64,000 nt of DNA from JACCZX01 sp963786295 (lineage in GTDB: Bacteria; Pseudomonadota; Gammaproteobacteria; Burkholderiales; Burkholderiaceae_F). Positions within the stretch are counted from its first letter, which is position 1. Every line of letters starts with the position of its first letter. Both the position numbers and the translations under genes were made by a program. The stretch lies in contig CAWAYV010000003.1 of the NCBI GenBank assembly GCA_963786295.1, positions 186,001 to 250,000 of the forward strand, in the 5' to 3' direction. Below are positions 35,906 through 44,908 of the stretch, piece after piece. A model generated the notes under the pieces. That model was given only the letters and a program-made list of their open reading frames with translations. It had not been told where the DNA came from and did no database searches.

Positions 35906-36534
35906 GGTGCGACTCCCATCAGGTAGACGACGGTGAACAGCCCGACCCAAATGATGTCGAGCGCGTGCCAGAAGAGCGAAAAGCACTGCAGCCGGCGCTG
36001 TACGGGGGCGCGAAACCCTTTCAATGCGACCTGCGCCATCATCACCACCAGCCAGATCAGCCCGGCGGCGACGTGCACTCCGTGACAGCCGACGAGAGCG
36101 AAGAACGCCGAGAGAAATGCGCTGCGTTGGGGGCTCGCGCCATGTGCGATCATGTCGGCGAATTCGCGGATCTCGAGAGCGAGGAACGCGGCTCCGAGCG
36201 CGAATGTGAGCAAAGCACCGACATACGTGCCGAGGCGGCGTCGCGAATTGATCGCCAACGCCATCAGCCCGCAGGTGTAGCTCGACGCCAGAAGACAAGC
36301 GGTTTCGATGGCGACCCTGCCCTGATTGAACAGCTCGGCGCCGGTCGGTCCGCCCGCGGTGGCATGCCGCAGGACTGCGTAGCCGGCAAAGAGCGCCGAG
36401 AACATCACGATGTCGCTCAGCAGGAAGATCCAGAAGCCGTAAGCAACGACAACGCGCTTTGGGGCTGGACCGGCTTCGCTCGCACTCGGCAGTGCTTCGC
36501 GAGCGACATCGTCAATGGCAACGGTGACGTTCAT
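35902..36534 (-). CDS. cyoC: Cytochrome bo3 quinol oxidase subunit III
   Basis: 210 residues with five membrane segments, as usual for CyoC: FWIFLLSDIVMFSALFAGY, the ACLLASSYTCGLMALAI helix, and GCHGVHVAAGLIWLVVMM with the conserved histidines. The C-terminus is HALDIIWVGLFTVVYLMGVAP. It overlaps cyoB and cyoD by ATGA at both ends, so the operon is tightly coupled. Confidence 0.95.
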   Translation of the reverse strand: MNVTVAIDDVAREALPSASEAGPAPKRVVVAYGFWIFLLSDIVMFSALFAGYAVLRHATAGGPTGAELFNQGRVAIETACLLASSYTCGLMALAINSRRRLGTYVGALLTFALGAAFLALEIREFADMIAHGASPQRSAFLSAFFALVGCHGVHVAAGLIWLVVMMAQVALKGFRAPVQRRLQCFSLFWHALDIIWVGLFTVVYLMGVAP

Positions 36535-38517
36535 ATCGCGACCTCCGTCGGATGAGTCCGATCGAATTGGGCAACCAGCGCAGCCGGCACTTCGGTCTCG
36601 TCTTCATCGCGAAAGGCGAAGATGAGGATCGTCACAAAGGTGCCGATCAGGCCCAGCGCGGCCATCCACCAGATGTGCCAGATCAGTGCGAAACCGGCGA
36701 CGACCGCAAAGAAGGCGTTGACGAACCCGACTGCGCTGTTCCTCGGCATTTCGATCGGCTCGTACTGGCGCGCCTGTTGCGCTTGAGCCTGTTGTCCGCC
36801 GGCGCGTTGCTTCCTGACCCAGATAGGTGTCGCGCTCGGCGACCTGCGGCAGGACGGCAAAGTTCCAGGCCGGCGGCGGCGACGCCGTGGACCATTCCAG
36901 CGTGCGGCCGTTCCAGGGATCGCCGGTAACGCGAAGCAGCTCGCGGTCGCGGATCGAGACAACCAGCTGCACGATCTGGCAGACAATCCCGCCCAGAATG
37001 ATGAGCGGCACCGATCGCCGCCACGACCAGCCATGGCTGCCAAGCCACATTGTCGTAGTGCTGCATGCGCCGGGTCATGCCCATCAGGCCGAGCACGTAG
37101 AGCGGCATGAAGGCGACGTAGAAGCCGATCAGCCAGCACCAGAACGACCGCCTGCCCCAGCGCTCGTCGAGCTTGAAGCCGAATGCCTTGGGGAACCAGT
37201 AATTGTAGCCGGCCATCACGCCGAACACGACGCCGCCAATGATGACGTTGTGGAAATGGGCGATCAGGAACAGGCTGTTGTGCAGCTGGAAATCTGCGGG
37301 AGGCACGGCCATCAGCACGCCGGTCATGCCGCCGATGACGAACGTCACCATGAATCCGATCGACCAGAGGATCGGCACCGTAAAGCGGACGCGTCCGCCG
37401 TACATGGTGAACAGCCAGTTGAAGACTTTCACGCCCGTCGGCACGGCGATGATCATCGTCATGACGCCGAAGAAGCCGTTGACGTCGGCGCTGGCGCCCA
37501 TCGTGAAGAAGTGGTGCAGCCAGACGAGGAAGGAGAGGACGCAAATCGCCATCGTCGCGGCCACCATCGAGCGATAGCCAAACAGCGGCTTGCCGGAGAA
37601 GGTCGCGACGACCTCCGAAAACACGCCGAACGCCGGCAGGATCAGGATGTAGACCTCGGGGTGACCCCAGACCCAGAACAGGTTCACGTACATCATCGCG
37701 TTGCCCTGCCGTCGACCGTGAAGAAATGAAAGCCGAGATACCGGTCGAGCAGCAGCATCGCCAAAGTGGCGGTCAGAACCGGAAAGGCCGCGACAATGAG
37801 CAGGTTGGCCGCGAGCGAGGTCCAGCAGAAGACGGGCATGCGCATGTAGCCCATTCCCGGTGCTCGCAATTTCAGGATGGTGGTGACGAAATTGATTCCA
37901 GTCAGCAGCGTGCCGACGCCGGAGATCTGCAGTGACCAAAGATAGTAGTCGACGCCGACACCAGGCGAGAATTGCAGCTCGCTGAGCGGCGGATAGGCGA
38001 TCCACCCTGTCTTGGCGAACTCGCCGATAACGAGGGAGACGTTGATCAGCAGGACGCCCGAGGCCGTCAGCCAGAAGCTCACCGAGTTCAGCGTCGGGAA
38101 GGCGACATCGCGGACGCCAAGCTGCAGCGGCAGGATGAAGTTCATCAGCCCGATCACAAACGGCATCGCCACGAAGAAGATCATGATCGTGCCGTGTGCC
38201 GAGAAGATCTGATCGAAATGCTCTGGCGGCAGGTACCCCTGAGCGCCGCCGGCGGCGACCGCCTGTTGCGCCCGCATCATGATCGCATCGGCGAATCCGC
38301 GCAGCAGCATGACCAGCGCCAGCAGGAAGTACATGACGCCGATACGCTTGTGGTCGACGGACGTGATCCATTCGCGCCACAGATAGGGGACATATCCTTT
38401 CAGCGTGACCCACGACAGGATGGAGACTATGGCCAGGACCATGAAGGCCCCCGTGCCCATGATGATCGGCTGGTCGAACGGGATCGAACTCCAGCTGAGC
38501 TTACCAAGCAGGTTCAT
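36531..38517 (-). CDS. cyoB: Cytochrome bo3 quinol oxidase subunit I (three frame breaks)
   Basis: The catalytic subunit with haem b, haem o3 and CuB, oxidising ubiquinol and pumping protons. The N-terminal frame (38,517 to about 37,710) gives WITSVDHKRIGVMY and HGTIMIFFVAMPFVIGLMN. The middle frame gives NLFWVWGHPEVYILILPAFG, the CuB pair HHFFTMG, and the haem ligands in AHFHNVIIGG. Further breaks at about 37,030 and 36,820 lead to the C-terminal frame ending PTEVAI at 36,531. All parts are conserved, so the breaks are most likely read errors. The start overlaps the cyoA stop (ATGA). Confidence 0.92.
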
Positions 38518-39406
38518 TTCTCTGTCCTCTGTGACGCCTGATATGCGAGCCGCGAGGGATCATTCGGCTGCGCTGCGAAGCTCAGGATGTGGTTGAACAG
38601 GTCGGGAGCGACGTCTCGATACGTGAAAGGCGCAACCGCTTCGCTTGGCCTGGCCAGATCGGCATAGGCTTGCGCGTCGAGCACCGGACCAGCGTCGCGA
38701 GTTGCGTTCACCCACTGCGAGAAGGCTGCGGCCGGCACCGCATCAACGGCAAACCGCATGTCGGCGAAACCATTGCCGCTGTACATGGGCCGACAGCCCC
38801 CGGTATGTTGCCGGGATGATCGGCCTGGAGGTGAAGGCGGGTCACCATTCCCGCCATGGTGTAGATCTGGCTGCCGAGCTGCGGCACGAAGAAGCTGTTC
38901 ATGACGCCGGAGGAGGTCAGCTCGAAGCTGACCGGCGCGCCGACCGGTATGGTCAGTTGATTGACGCTCGCGATGCCCTGGTCGGGGTAGATGAACAGCC
39001 ATTTCCAGTCGAGCGAGACGACCTGAACCCTGACAGGCTTGACCGCGGAGGCAATCGGCTTGCGCGGATCAAGGTCATGCGAGCCGACCCAGGCAACGCC
39101 ACCAACCAGGAGCACCGTCATGGCAGGGATCGACCAGACGAGCATCTCGAGACGGCCCGAATATTCGAAATCGGGCATGTAGCGGGCGCGCCAGTTCGAC
39201 GAACGAAACCAAAAGGCGACGCCGAGCGTGGCGATGATCGTCGGGATCACGATCGCCAGCATGATGCCGAGCGAGTTGAACAGAATCTGCCGCTCGGCGG
39301 AGGCGATAGGCCCTTGCGGGCTGAGCACACCTTCCGAACAGCCGGCGAGTGTTGCGGCGCCGATCAAGCCAACGGCAAGTAGCCCATACCGCATATCAGA
39401 CCTCAT
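38514..39406 (-). CDS. cyoA: Cytochrome bo3 quinol oxidase subunit II (one frame break)
   Basis: A lipoprotein subunit of about 296 residues: lipobox TLAGC (C23), two membrane helices (ILFNSLGIMLAIVIPTIIA, LVWSIPAMTVLLVGG), then a periplasmic cupredoxin domain without CuA (LDWKWLFIYPDQGIASVNQL, MNSFFVPQLGSQIYTMAGM). The frame breaks near 38,795 after HLQADHPGNIPG; the other frame continues MYSGNGFADMRFAVDAVP to the stop at 38,514. The family-typical absence of copper ligands marks it as a quinol rather than a cytochrome c oxidase. Confidence 0.93.
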
Positions 39407-39437
39407 CTGCCTTGACGTTGATGGAATTGCGGGCGGT

Positions 39438-40434
39438 TCAGACGGCGTGCGGCAGCACTGCGGAATGCACAGGCCCGGCGCCGCGTGAGGAGAGCGTGAT
39501 GCTCAGGGGATCGCCGGCGTGATCAACGAGAAGTGCCGCGAACAACACAAACAAGTAGAAGATGGAGAACACGAACAGGCGTTTGGCAGCACGCCGATCG
39601 GCCTCGCCGCTTCTGTTGACCTGGAACGCGAGCACAACGAGAACCGCCCCGCAGAGTGCGGCGATCGCGCCATAGATCGGACCCGCAAACCCGAACGCCC
39701 AGGGCAGCACGCGAAGCCGGGGCCAAAAGAGAGCCATAGATCAGAATCTGCCGCGTCGTCGCGGCCCGTCCTGCAACGACCGGCAGCATGGGTACGCCGG
39801 CACGCGCATATTCGTCAGTGCGGTTGAGCGCCAGCGCCCAGAAATGGGGCGGCGTCCAGAGGAAGATGATGAGGAACAGAACAAGCGGCTCAAGCCCGAT
39901 TTCGCCGGTCGCCGCAGCCCATCCGATGACCGGCGGCAGCGCGCCGGCGGCGCCGCCGATCACGATATTCTGGGGTGTCAGCCGCTTGAGCCACGCCGTG
40001 TACACAATGACGTAGAAGAGGATTGCGACCGCGAGCAGCGCGGCCGCTGCGACGTTGGTCGCCAGAGCAAGTACCGCGATTGCTCCTACCGCAAGAACGA
40101 TCCCGAATACGAGCGCTTCGACCGGCGAGACCTTGCCGCGGGGGATTGGCCGCATCGCGGTACGAGCCATGACCGCGTCAATATCGGCGTCGTACCACAT
40201 ATTGAGCACGCCGGCGGCACCCGCCCCCGCAGCAATCGCGAGAACCGCGACGAACGCGTGGAATGGATGCAGGTCACCTGGCGCAATGATCAATCCAACG
40301 AGCGCGGTGAAGACAGCAAGCACCATCACGCGTGGTTTCATGAGCATGAAGAAATCGGATGCACGCGTGTGCAATACGCCAGCCTCTTCCTGCGTCTGGC
40401 TAAACTGGTCAGCAATGGTCTTGACGCTCATCAT
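39438..40434 (-). CDS. ctaB: Protohaem IX farnesyltransferase, haem O synthase (one frame break)
   Basis: A membrane prenyltransferase that makes haem O for the bo3 oxidase encoded next to it (also called cyoE). Landmarks are LMKPRVMVLAVFTALVGL, the metal-binding NMWYDADIDAVMARTAMRP, and WTPPHFWALALNRTDEY. Near 39,735 the frame shifts; the other frame continues LPWAFGFAGPIYGAIAALCG to the stop at 39,438. About 331 residues when joined. It is the first gene of the operon ctaB-cyoABCD, whereas cyoE is last in enteric bacteria. Confidence 0.92.
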
Positions 40435-40816
40435 GCTGCTCCGAGTTCATTCGAATAGAGGCCGTTGTGGTATGGTCATCATGGTCGGCGTCCATTCCTC
40501 GAAGTTGCATATTCCAGGGGAATTATGCTTGTACGGTGCTGCTGAACCGGGGCCGATCGTGCTCAAAGAATGGGTTGCACTGGCACTTCTGCTTTGGCCG
40601 TCAGAGAAGTGCGTTCGTCGGCGAGACAAACGCATCTACCTCAGCAGTCTCGGGAATGGCTCTCCGCCGCGCTCATGCGGTTCAGCGCGATGACGATCTG
40701 AGTGGAAAAACCGACGCGAAGCTCTACGCCCAGTTCCGTAAGCCGCTGGGCTGGCGACATCATCGCCTACAGCCACAGAGCCGCATTTGTTGCCCGTCCG
40801 ACAAGACGATGCCAGG
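40435..40816. other. Intergenic region between ctaB and poxB
   Basis: No gene is supported in these 382 bases, which should hold the promoter of the ctaB-cyo operon and the end of poxB. It contains the palindrome listed separately. Confidence 0.6.
40507..40528. promoter_or_regulatory. Imperfect palindrome upstream of ctaB-cyo
   Basis: GCATATTCC and GGAATTATGC form an inverted repeat with a 3-base centre and one bulged T. It lies about 75-95 bases before the ctaB start, a suitable place for an operator. No regulator is identified. Confidence 0.4.
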
Positions 40817-42529
40817 TCAAAGGAAGTTTTCCCTCACCATTTCCCAGACATCGCCGCCGCGACCGTGCAAAACGGCACGAGTTGAATAGAGCGCCATGCC
40901 GATTGCCGGTTCGACGGCCATGAACGGCGGCATGACGAGCTCCATCGGACTGACGTGCACGTGCAGCAGTGCGGGCCCCGGCTCGGGCAAGCCAGTCTTT
41001 GACGCCGCTTCAAGCTCGTCGGCCTTGGAAACCGTTTGGCCCCAGAGACCCAAAGCTCGTGCAACTTCGCCGAAATTCGGGTTTTTCAGCCTCGTGAACG
41101 TATCGAGCATCCCCTCGGCCCTCTGCTCGATCTCCACGAAGCCAAGCTTGCCATTGTCATACACTGCAATCTTGATCGGCAATTGCTCCTGGACCACGGT
41201 CATCAGGTCACCGAAAAGCATTGAGAGCCCGCCATCACCGGCGAGACAGATGACCTGGCGGCCTGGCTGAGACTTCTGCAACCCAAGGGCCGACGGCATG
41301 CCGCCAGCCATCGTTCCGTGCAGGAGACTGGCAAACGTGCGCCGCTGACCATTGGTTTCGATGTAGCGAACAAGCCAGGCGGCCGGAGTGCCATCGTCCG
41401 CAGAGAATACCGCGTCCTTCGCTGCATGGCGGTTGATCACTTCGGTCAGATAGGTTCCAGGAATACTCCCGTCGTGACCCGCGACAGCCTTTGCCTTTTC
41501 CGATTGCCTGGCTTTGGCGTAGCGCCGCACGTATTGGTCACGGAAGGAGGCGTCGGTGCGCTCGACCAGCTTCGGCAGCAACGCTTCCAGGGTTGCTTTG
41601 ACATCACCGACAACACCTTTGGTGATCGGATGCCGTCGCCCGAGATGCGTCGGGTCGATATCGACCTGCACAATCCTTGCCTTGCCGGGATAGAACTGCC
41701 GCCAGGCAAAGTCGGCCCCCAGAAGCAGCAGCGTGTCGCAGTCGAGCAAGGCGTGATAGCCGGCCTCATTGCCGAGCATCCCGGTCATGCCGATGTTGTA
41801 GGGATTGTCGAACTCGAGGAAGTCTTTCCCGCGCGAGGTATGAGCGATCGGGGCCTTCAGCTTCTCGGCAACGGCCAGGATTTCCTGATGCGCCCCCTGG
41901 CAGCCGGATCCGCCATAGATGGCAATGTTCCCGCCCTTGTTGAGCATCTCTGCGATCTCGTCGAGATCACCATCGCTCGGTCGAACAACGGGCTCTGAAA
42001 CGTGAACTGCGTAAGGGATGTCATCGTGCACCGTTGAGGCGGAAACGTCCGCCGGCACGATGAGAACGGCAACACCGCGCTTCGACAAGGCGGTCTGACA
42101 GGCGATGACGGTTTTGCGGCGAGCCTGCTCCGGCGTATAGATCATGTCGCAGAAGACGCTGCAGCTTTTGTAGATCTGCTTGAAATCGACTTCCTGAATG
42201 AAATCGAAGCCCAACTCATCGCGAATGATCTGGCTTGCAATGAGAATGACGGGCGCGCGGTTTCGGTTTGCTTCAAAAATCCCGTTGATGAAATGCAGGC
42301 TCCCAGGGCCGCAACTTCCGGCGACGGCCGTCAAGTGACCCGTCAGTTGTGCTTCGGCCTGTGCGGCGAAAGCGCCGGCCTCCTCGTGTCTCACCGACAC
42401 CCACTCGATCTTGCTTCGCTCGAGCGAACGCGCGATCAGATTGAGCGTGTCACCCACGATGCCGTAACAATGTTCGACGCCTGCGCTCTGCAGCGTTTCA
42501 ACGATGATGTCTGCTACCTGCTTGCTCAT
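40817..42529 (-). CDS. poxB: Pyruvate:ubiquinone oxidoreductase-like ThDP enzyme
   Basis: Oxidises pyruvate to acetate and CO2 and passes electrons to ubiquinone, at the membrane. 570 residues, close to the 572 of the E. coli enzyme. The N-terminal ThDP domain has YGIVGDTLN and the glutamate in VRHEEAGAFAA; the FAD domain is in the middle; the C-terminal ThDP site is GDGGLSMLFGDL with the usual NGKLGFVEIEQ. The end VHVSPMELVMPP matches the PoxB C-terminal region, but the E. coli-type lipid-binding tail is not obvious. The ATG at 42,529 fits the family; the frame further up is leader. Its partner is probably the bo3 oxidase beside it. Confidence 0.9.
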   Translation of the reverse strand: MSKQVADIIVETLQSAGVEHCYGIVGDTLNLIARSLERSKIEWVSVRHEEAGAFAAQAEAQLTGHLTAVAGSCGPGSLHFINGIFEANRNRAPVILIASQIIRDELGFDFIQEVDFKQIYKSCSVFCDMIYTPEQARRKTVIACQTALSKRGVAVLIVPADVSASTVHDDIPYAVHVSEPVVRPSDGDLDEIAEMLNKGGNIAIYGGSGCQGAHQEILAVAEKLKAPIAHTSRGKDFLEFDNPYNIGMTGMLGNEAGYHALLDCDTLLLLGADFAWRQFYPGKARIVQVDIDPTHLGRRHPITKGVVGDVKATLEALLPKLVERTDASFRDQYVRRYAKARQSEKAKAVAGHDGSIPGTYLTEVINRHAAKDAVFSADDGTPAAWLVRYIETNGQRRTFASLLHGTMAGGMPSALGLQKSQPGRQVICLAGDGGLSMLFGDLMTVVQEQLPIKIAVYDNGKLGFVEIEQRAEGMLDTFTRLKNPNFGEVARALGLWGQTVSKADELEAASKTGLPEPGPALLHVHVSPMELVMPPFMAVEPAIGMALYSTRAVLHGRGGDVWEMVRENFL

Positions 42530-42682
42530 GGCGTCCAACACCTGGTGAGACCGTTTCAGGGTCTCAACATGTGGCTTCCCTGATGGCTGATCTTGGTTGG
42601 GACTGCGAGGACTTGTATCGGATTGCTGCGATAGTTCGGCGAAGACACCCTTCACCTAACTCCGCCTACGGCGCTGCGCCGG

Positions 42683-43294
42683 TTACGGTACACGCTTTTC
42701 CGATTTGGGCCGCGCTACTGGCGCAGCGTGCATGGAGGTCACCGGCGCCACAGGGTCTCGCGTTCGCGCCGCCAGTTCAGATGGGCTTTGGCCAAAGGCT
42801 TTCCTGAAAAGTTTGCACAAATGTGCCTGGTCAGAGAACCCGACGCTCAGAGCGATTTCGGCCAGCGAAGCTGAGCTGGTCAGCATCAGGTGACAGGCTT
42901 CCTCGAGCCGCCTCCTCACGATGTAGGCGTGCGGCGGTTCTCCGAACGCTTGTTTGAACGAGCGTGAGAAGTGCGCCGTGCTTCGCCGCGCGACGGCACT
43001 GAGGTCACTCGCGTGAATGGTCCGGTGCAGGTTACTGTCGATGAAAGATCGGACACGCGCTATCTGCCAACCCGCCAGTCCACCCGTTCTGGAGCCTTTA
43101 GCGCCTGAACGGCGCTCGATCTCCGACTGGAGGATGGATGACGCGGTGGCCAGCGATGTCTTTGCCGCCTCCTGATCATGCTCGAGCTCGCTTTTGGCTG
43201 CTTCAAGAAGCAGCGCGAGGCTGTTTGCCAGGGAACCAAACTCGAGATCGGTTGGAGACGAAACATCTGCAGCCTCGCTGTATGGCCTTTCCAT
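42683..43294 (-). CDS. AraC-family transcription regulator
   Basis: 203 residues. The C-terminal DNA-binding domain is clear: FIDSNLHRTIHASDLSAVARRSTAHFSRSFKQAFG and AEIALSVGFSDQAHLCKLFRKAFGQSP are the two helix-turn-helix units (split here at natural motifs). The N-terminal half is short and not a known sensor. It is 153 bases upstream of poxB on the same strand, so poxB or the cyo operon may be the target. Confidence 0.85.
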   Translation of the reverse strand: MERPYSEAADVSSPTDLEFGSLANSLALLLEAAKSELEHDQEAAKTSLATASSILQSEIERRSGAKGSRTGGLAGWQIARVRSFIDSNLHRTIHASDLSAVARRSTAHFSRSFKQAFGEPPHAYIVRRRLEEACHLMLTSSASLAEIALSVGFSDQAHLCKLFRKAFGQSPSELAARTRDPVAPVTSMHAAPVARPKSEKRVP

Positions 43295-43534
43295 ATCGAA
43301 ACCTCACAAACATCCCGTGCCAGCCGGGACGAATTTCATGTGCCGGCTCTCAAAGAGAAACAAAACACGGTGTCGGCCGTGGTGATGTGCAATTTGATGA
43401 TTTGGAATGCCGCGATCTATTGCACGCAGGTGGCGCGGAATAGCGTCATGGTTCACTGCACTGAACTTTGGATTACACGCGAAGGACGGCAGATCGAATG
43501 CCAGTAGAACCACCACTGCTAGTGCGGCTTCGGC

Positions 43535-44171
43535 TCAGCGGTGTTGCGGCTCCTCGGGTGCCAGTTGCAGCTTTTCCGCCATTCGGCTGAGCGCGAGAAG
43601 CGAATGGGCCTTCATCTTTCGCATCAGACGGCTGCGGTGCACCTTCACCGTGGCTTCGGCGATGCCGATATCGAAGGCAATCTGTTTGCTGAGGTGACCG
43701 CGCGCGACCTGAATCATGATCTCGCGCTCCCTGGGGCTCAGCGACGCGAAGCGCTCCCTGAGAGCGACCAGAGCCTCTTCATTCTCCCGCCGAGCACGAT
43801 CGCGAGAGAGGCCGAGCTGAATGGCGTCGAGGAGTTCCTGATCGCGGAACGGCTTGGTCAGGAACTCAATGGCACCGCCCTTCATCGCCTGCACCGACAT
43901 GGGAATATCGCCATGGCCTGTGATGAAGATGATTGGGATCTCCCGGTTCGCCATGGCGAGCTCGACGTTGAAGATCAAGGCCGCTTCGTCCCGGCAATCT
44001 GACGTCGAGCACCAGGCAAGTGGGACCATTCGGCGGGTCCGACTCGAGAAACTCGGAGATGGACGCAAACAGCCGAGCATCCAGGTCGAGCGATCGCAAC
44101 AGACGCTCGATCGAGGTTCGCAGGGCTGGATCATCGTCGATGACCAAGACGGTAGCGTTCGCGTCCGACAT
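43535..44171 (-). CDS. FixJ/NarL-type response regulator (one frame break)
   Basis: About 211 residues. Receiver: VIDDDPALRTSIERL, D56 in CLVLDVRLPGRSG, then in the second frame IIFITGHGDIPMSV and the lysine in FLTKPFRDQ. Output: LuxR-type helix-turn-helix LSPREREIMIQVARGHLSKQIAF and EATVKVHRSRL. The break lies near 43,990, where the first frame turns into RRARHGEP and the second resumes with ELAMANREIP. Most similar in layout to FixJ; a partner kinase is probably the long PAS kinase downstream in the cluster. Confidence 0.85.
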
Positions 44172-44515
44172 TGCTGCTGCTCACGATCAAAGGGCAGGCA
44201 AATGAGCCTTTGTCTCGGTTTGCAAGGTTCGCGTGGCTCCTCTGCTGCAAGCTTAGTCCCGACCGATGGACGTGAACAGTCTCATTCTCCGTCAGGGATG
44301 CGCGCGGGCGTAAACGAAAGTTTATGCGCTCTACCATCCGCTTGGTGGCATCCTGCCGCGCAGCTGCGGAATTCGCGTCCTGGCATAAGCCAAAGTTTAC
44401 GGACACTGGTATTGCTCCAGCATCACTCTTGGGCGCAGGCTAACCCATTCGCATGCGGGTGCGGTGGCGTTGTCGGCGCGCCCGCGTCGCAACTCGTGCG
44501 CACACCGGAGCACGT
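44172..44515. other. Intergenic region between two divergent response regulator genes
   Basis: 344 bases with no supported gene. It should hold both promoters. I see no FixK-type box in it. Confidence 0.5.
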
Positions 44516-44908
44516 ATGCCGACAGCGTCGTTGGTCTCGGTCGTCGAGGACGATCAGTTCTTTCGCGAATCCATGAGGAGGCTCATGAGATCGCTCGGCT
44601 ACGACGTCGCGGCCTTCCCGTCGGCAGCCGATTTCCTCGCATCGCCTCGTCTCGCCGAAACCGCCTGCCTGATCGCTGACGTCCATATGCCGGCGATGAC
44701 CGGGCTCGAGCTCTATGAACACCTCATCGAGGCGGGTTACGCGATTCCGACGATCCTCGTTACTGCCTACCCCGACGACGTTGACCACGCCCGCGCCCTG
44801 AACGATGGGGTCGTTTGTTACCTTCGTAAGCCGTTTGATGAGCAGCATCTGATACGGTGTCTTCGTGCGGCTCTCCAGTCAGGTGAGCCGAGCGACGAGA
44901 ATTCGTGA
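44516..44908 (+). CDS. Single-domain response regulator
   Basis: 130 residues from the ATG at 44,516. Acidic residues in VVEDDQFFRES, phospho-acceptor D55 in LIADVHMPAMTGLELYE, LVTAYPDD in place of the usual threonine region, and lysine in YLRKPFDEQH. No output domain. The 3' end runs into the end of the convergent PAS kinase gene, so the two may be a pair, with the receiver acting as a phosphate sink or a relay. Confidence 0.85.
   Translation: MPTASLVSVVEDDQFFRESMRRLMRSLGYDVAAFPSAADFLASPRLAETACLIADVHMPAMTGLELYEHLIEAGYAIPTILVTAYPDDVDHARALNDGVVCYLRKPFDEQHLIRCLRAALQSGEPSDENS

Larger units (their letters stand above)
35075..35936 (-). repeat. Tandem duplication of about 430 bases covering cyoD and the cyoC tail
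   Basis: Unit 1 (about 35,075-35,504) and unit 2 (about 35,508-35,936) match almost base for base. The piece at 35,470-35,504 codes for VVYLMGVAP and a stop, which is the end of cyoC, although no cyoC precedes it there. This shows that the copied segment began inside cyoC. Confidence 0.85.
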
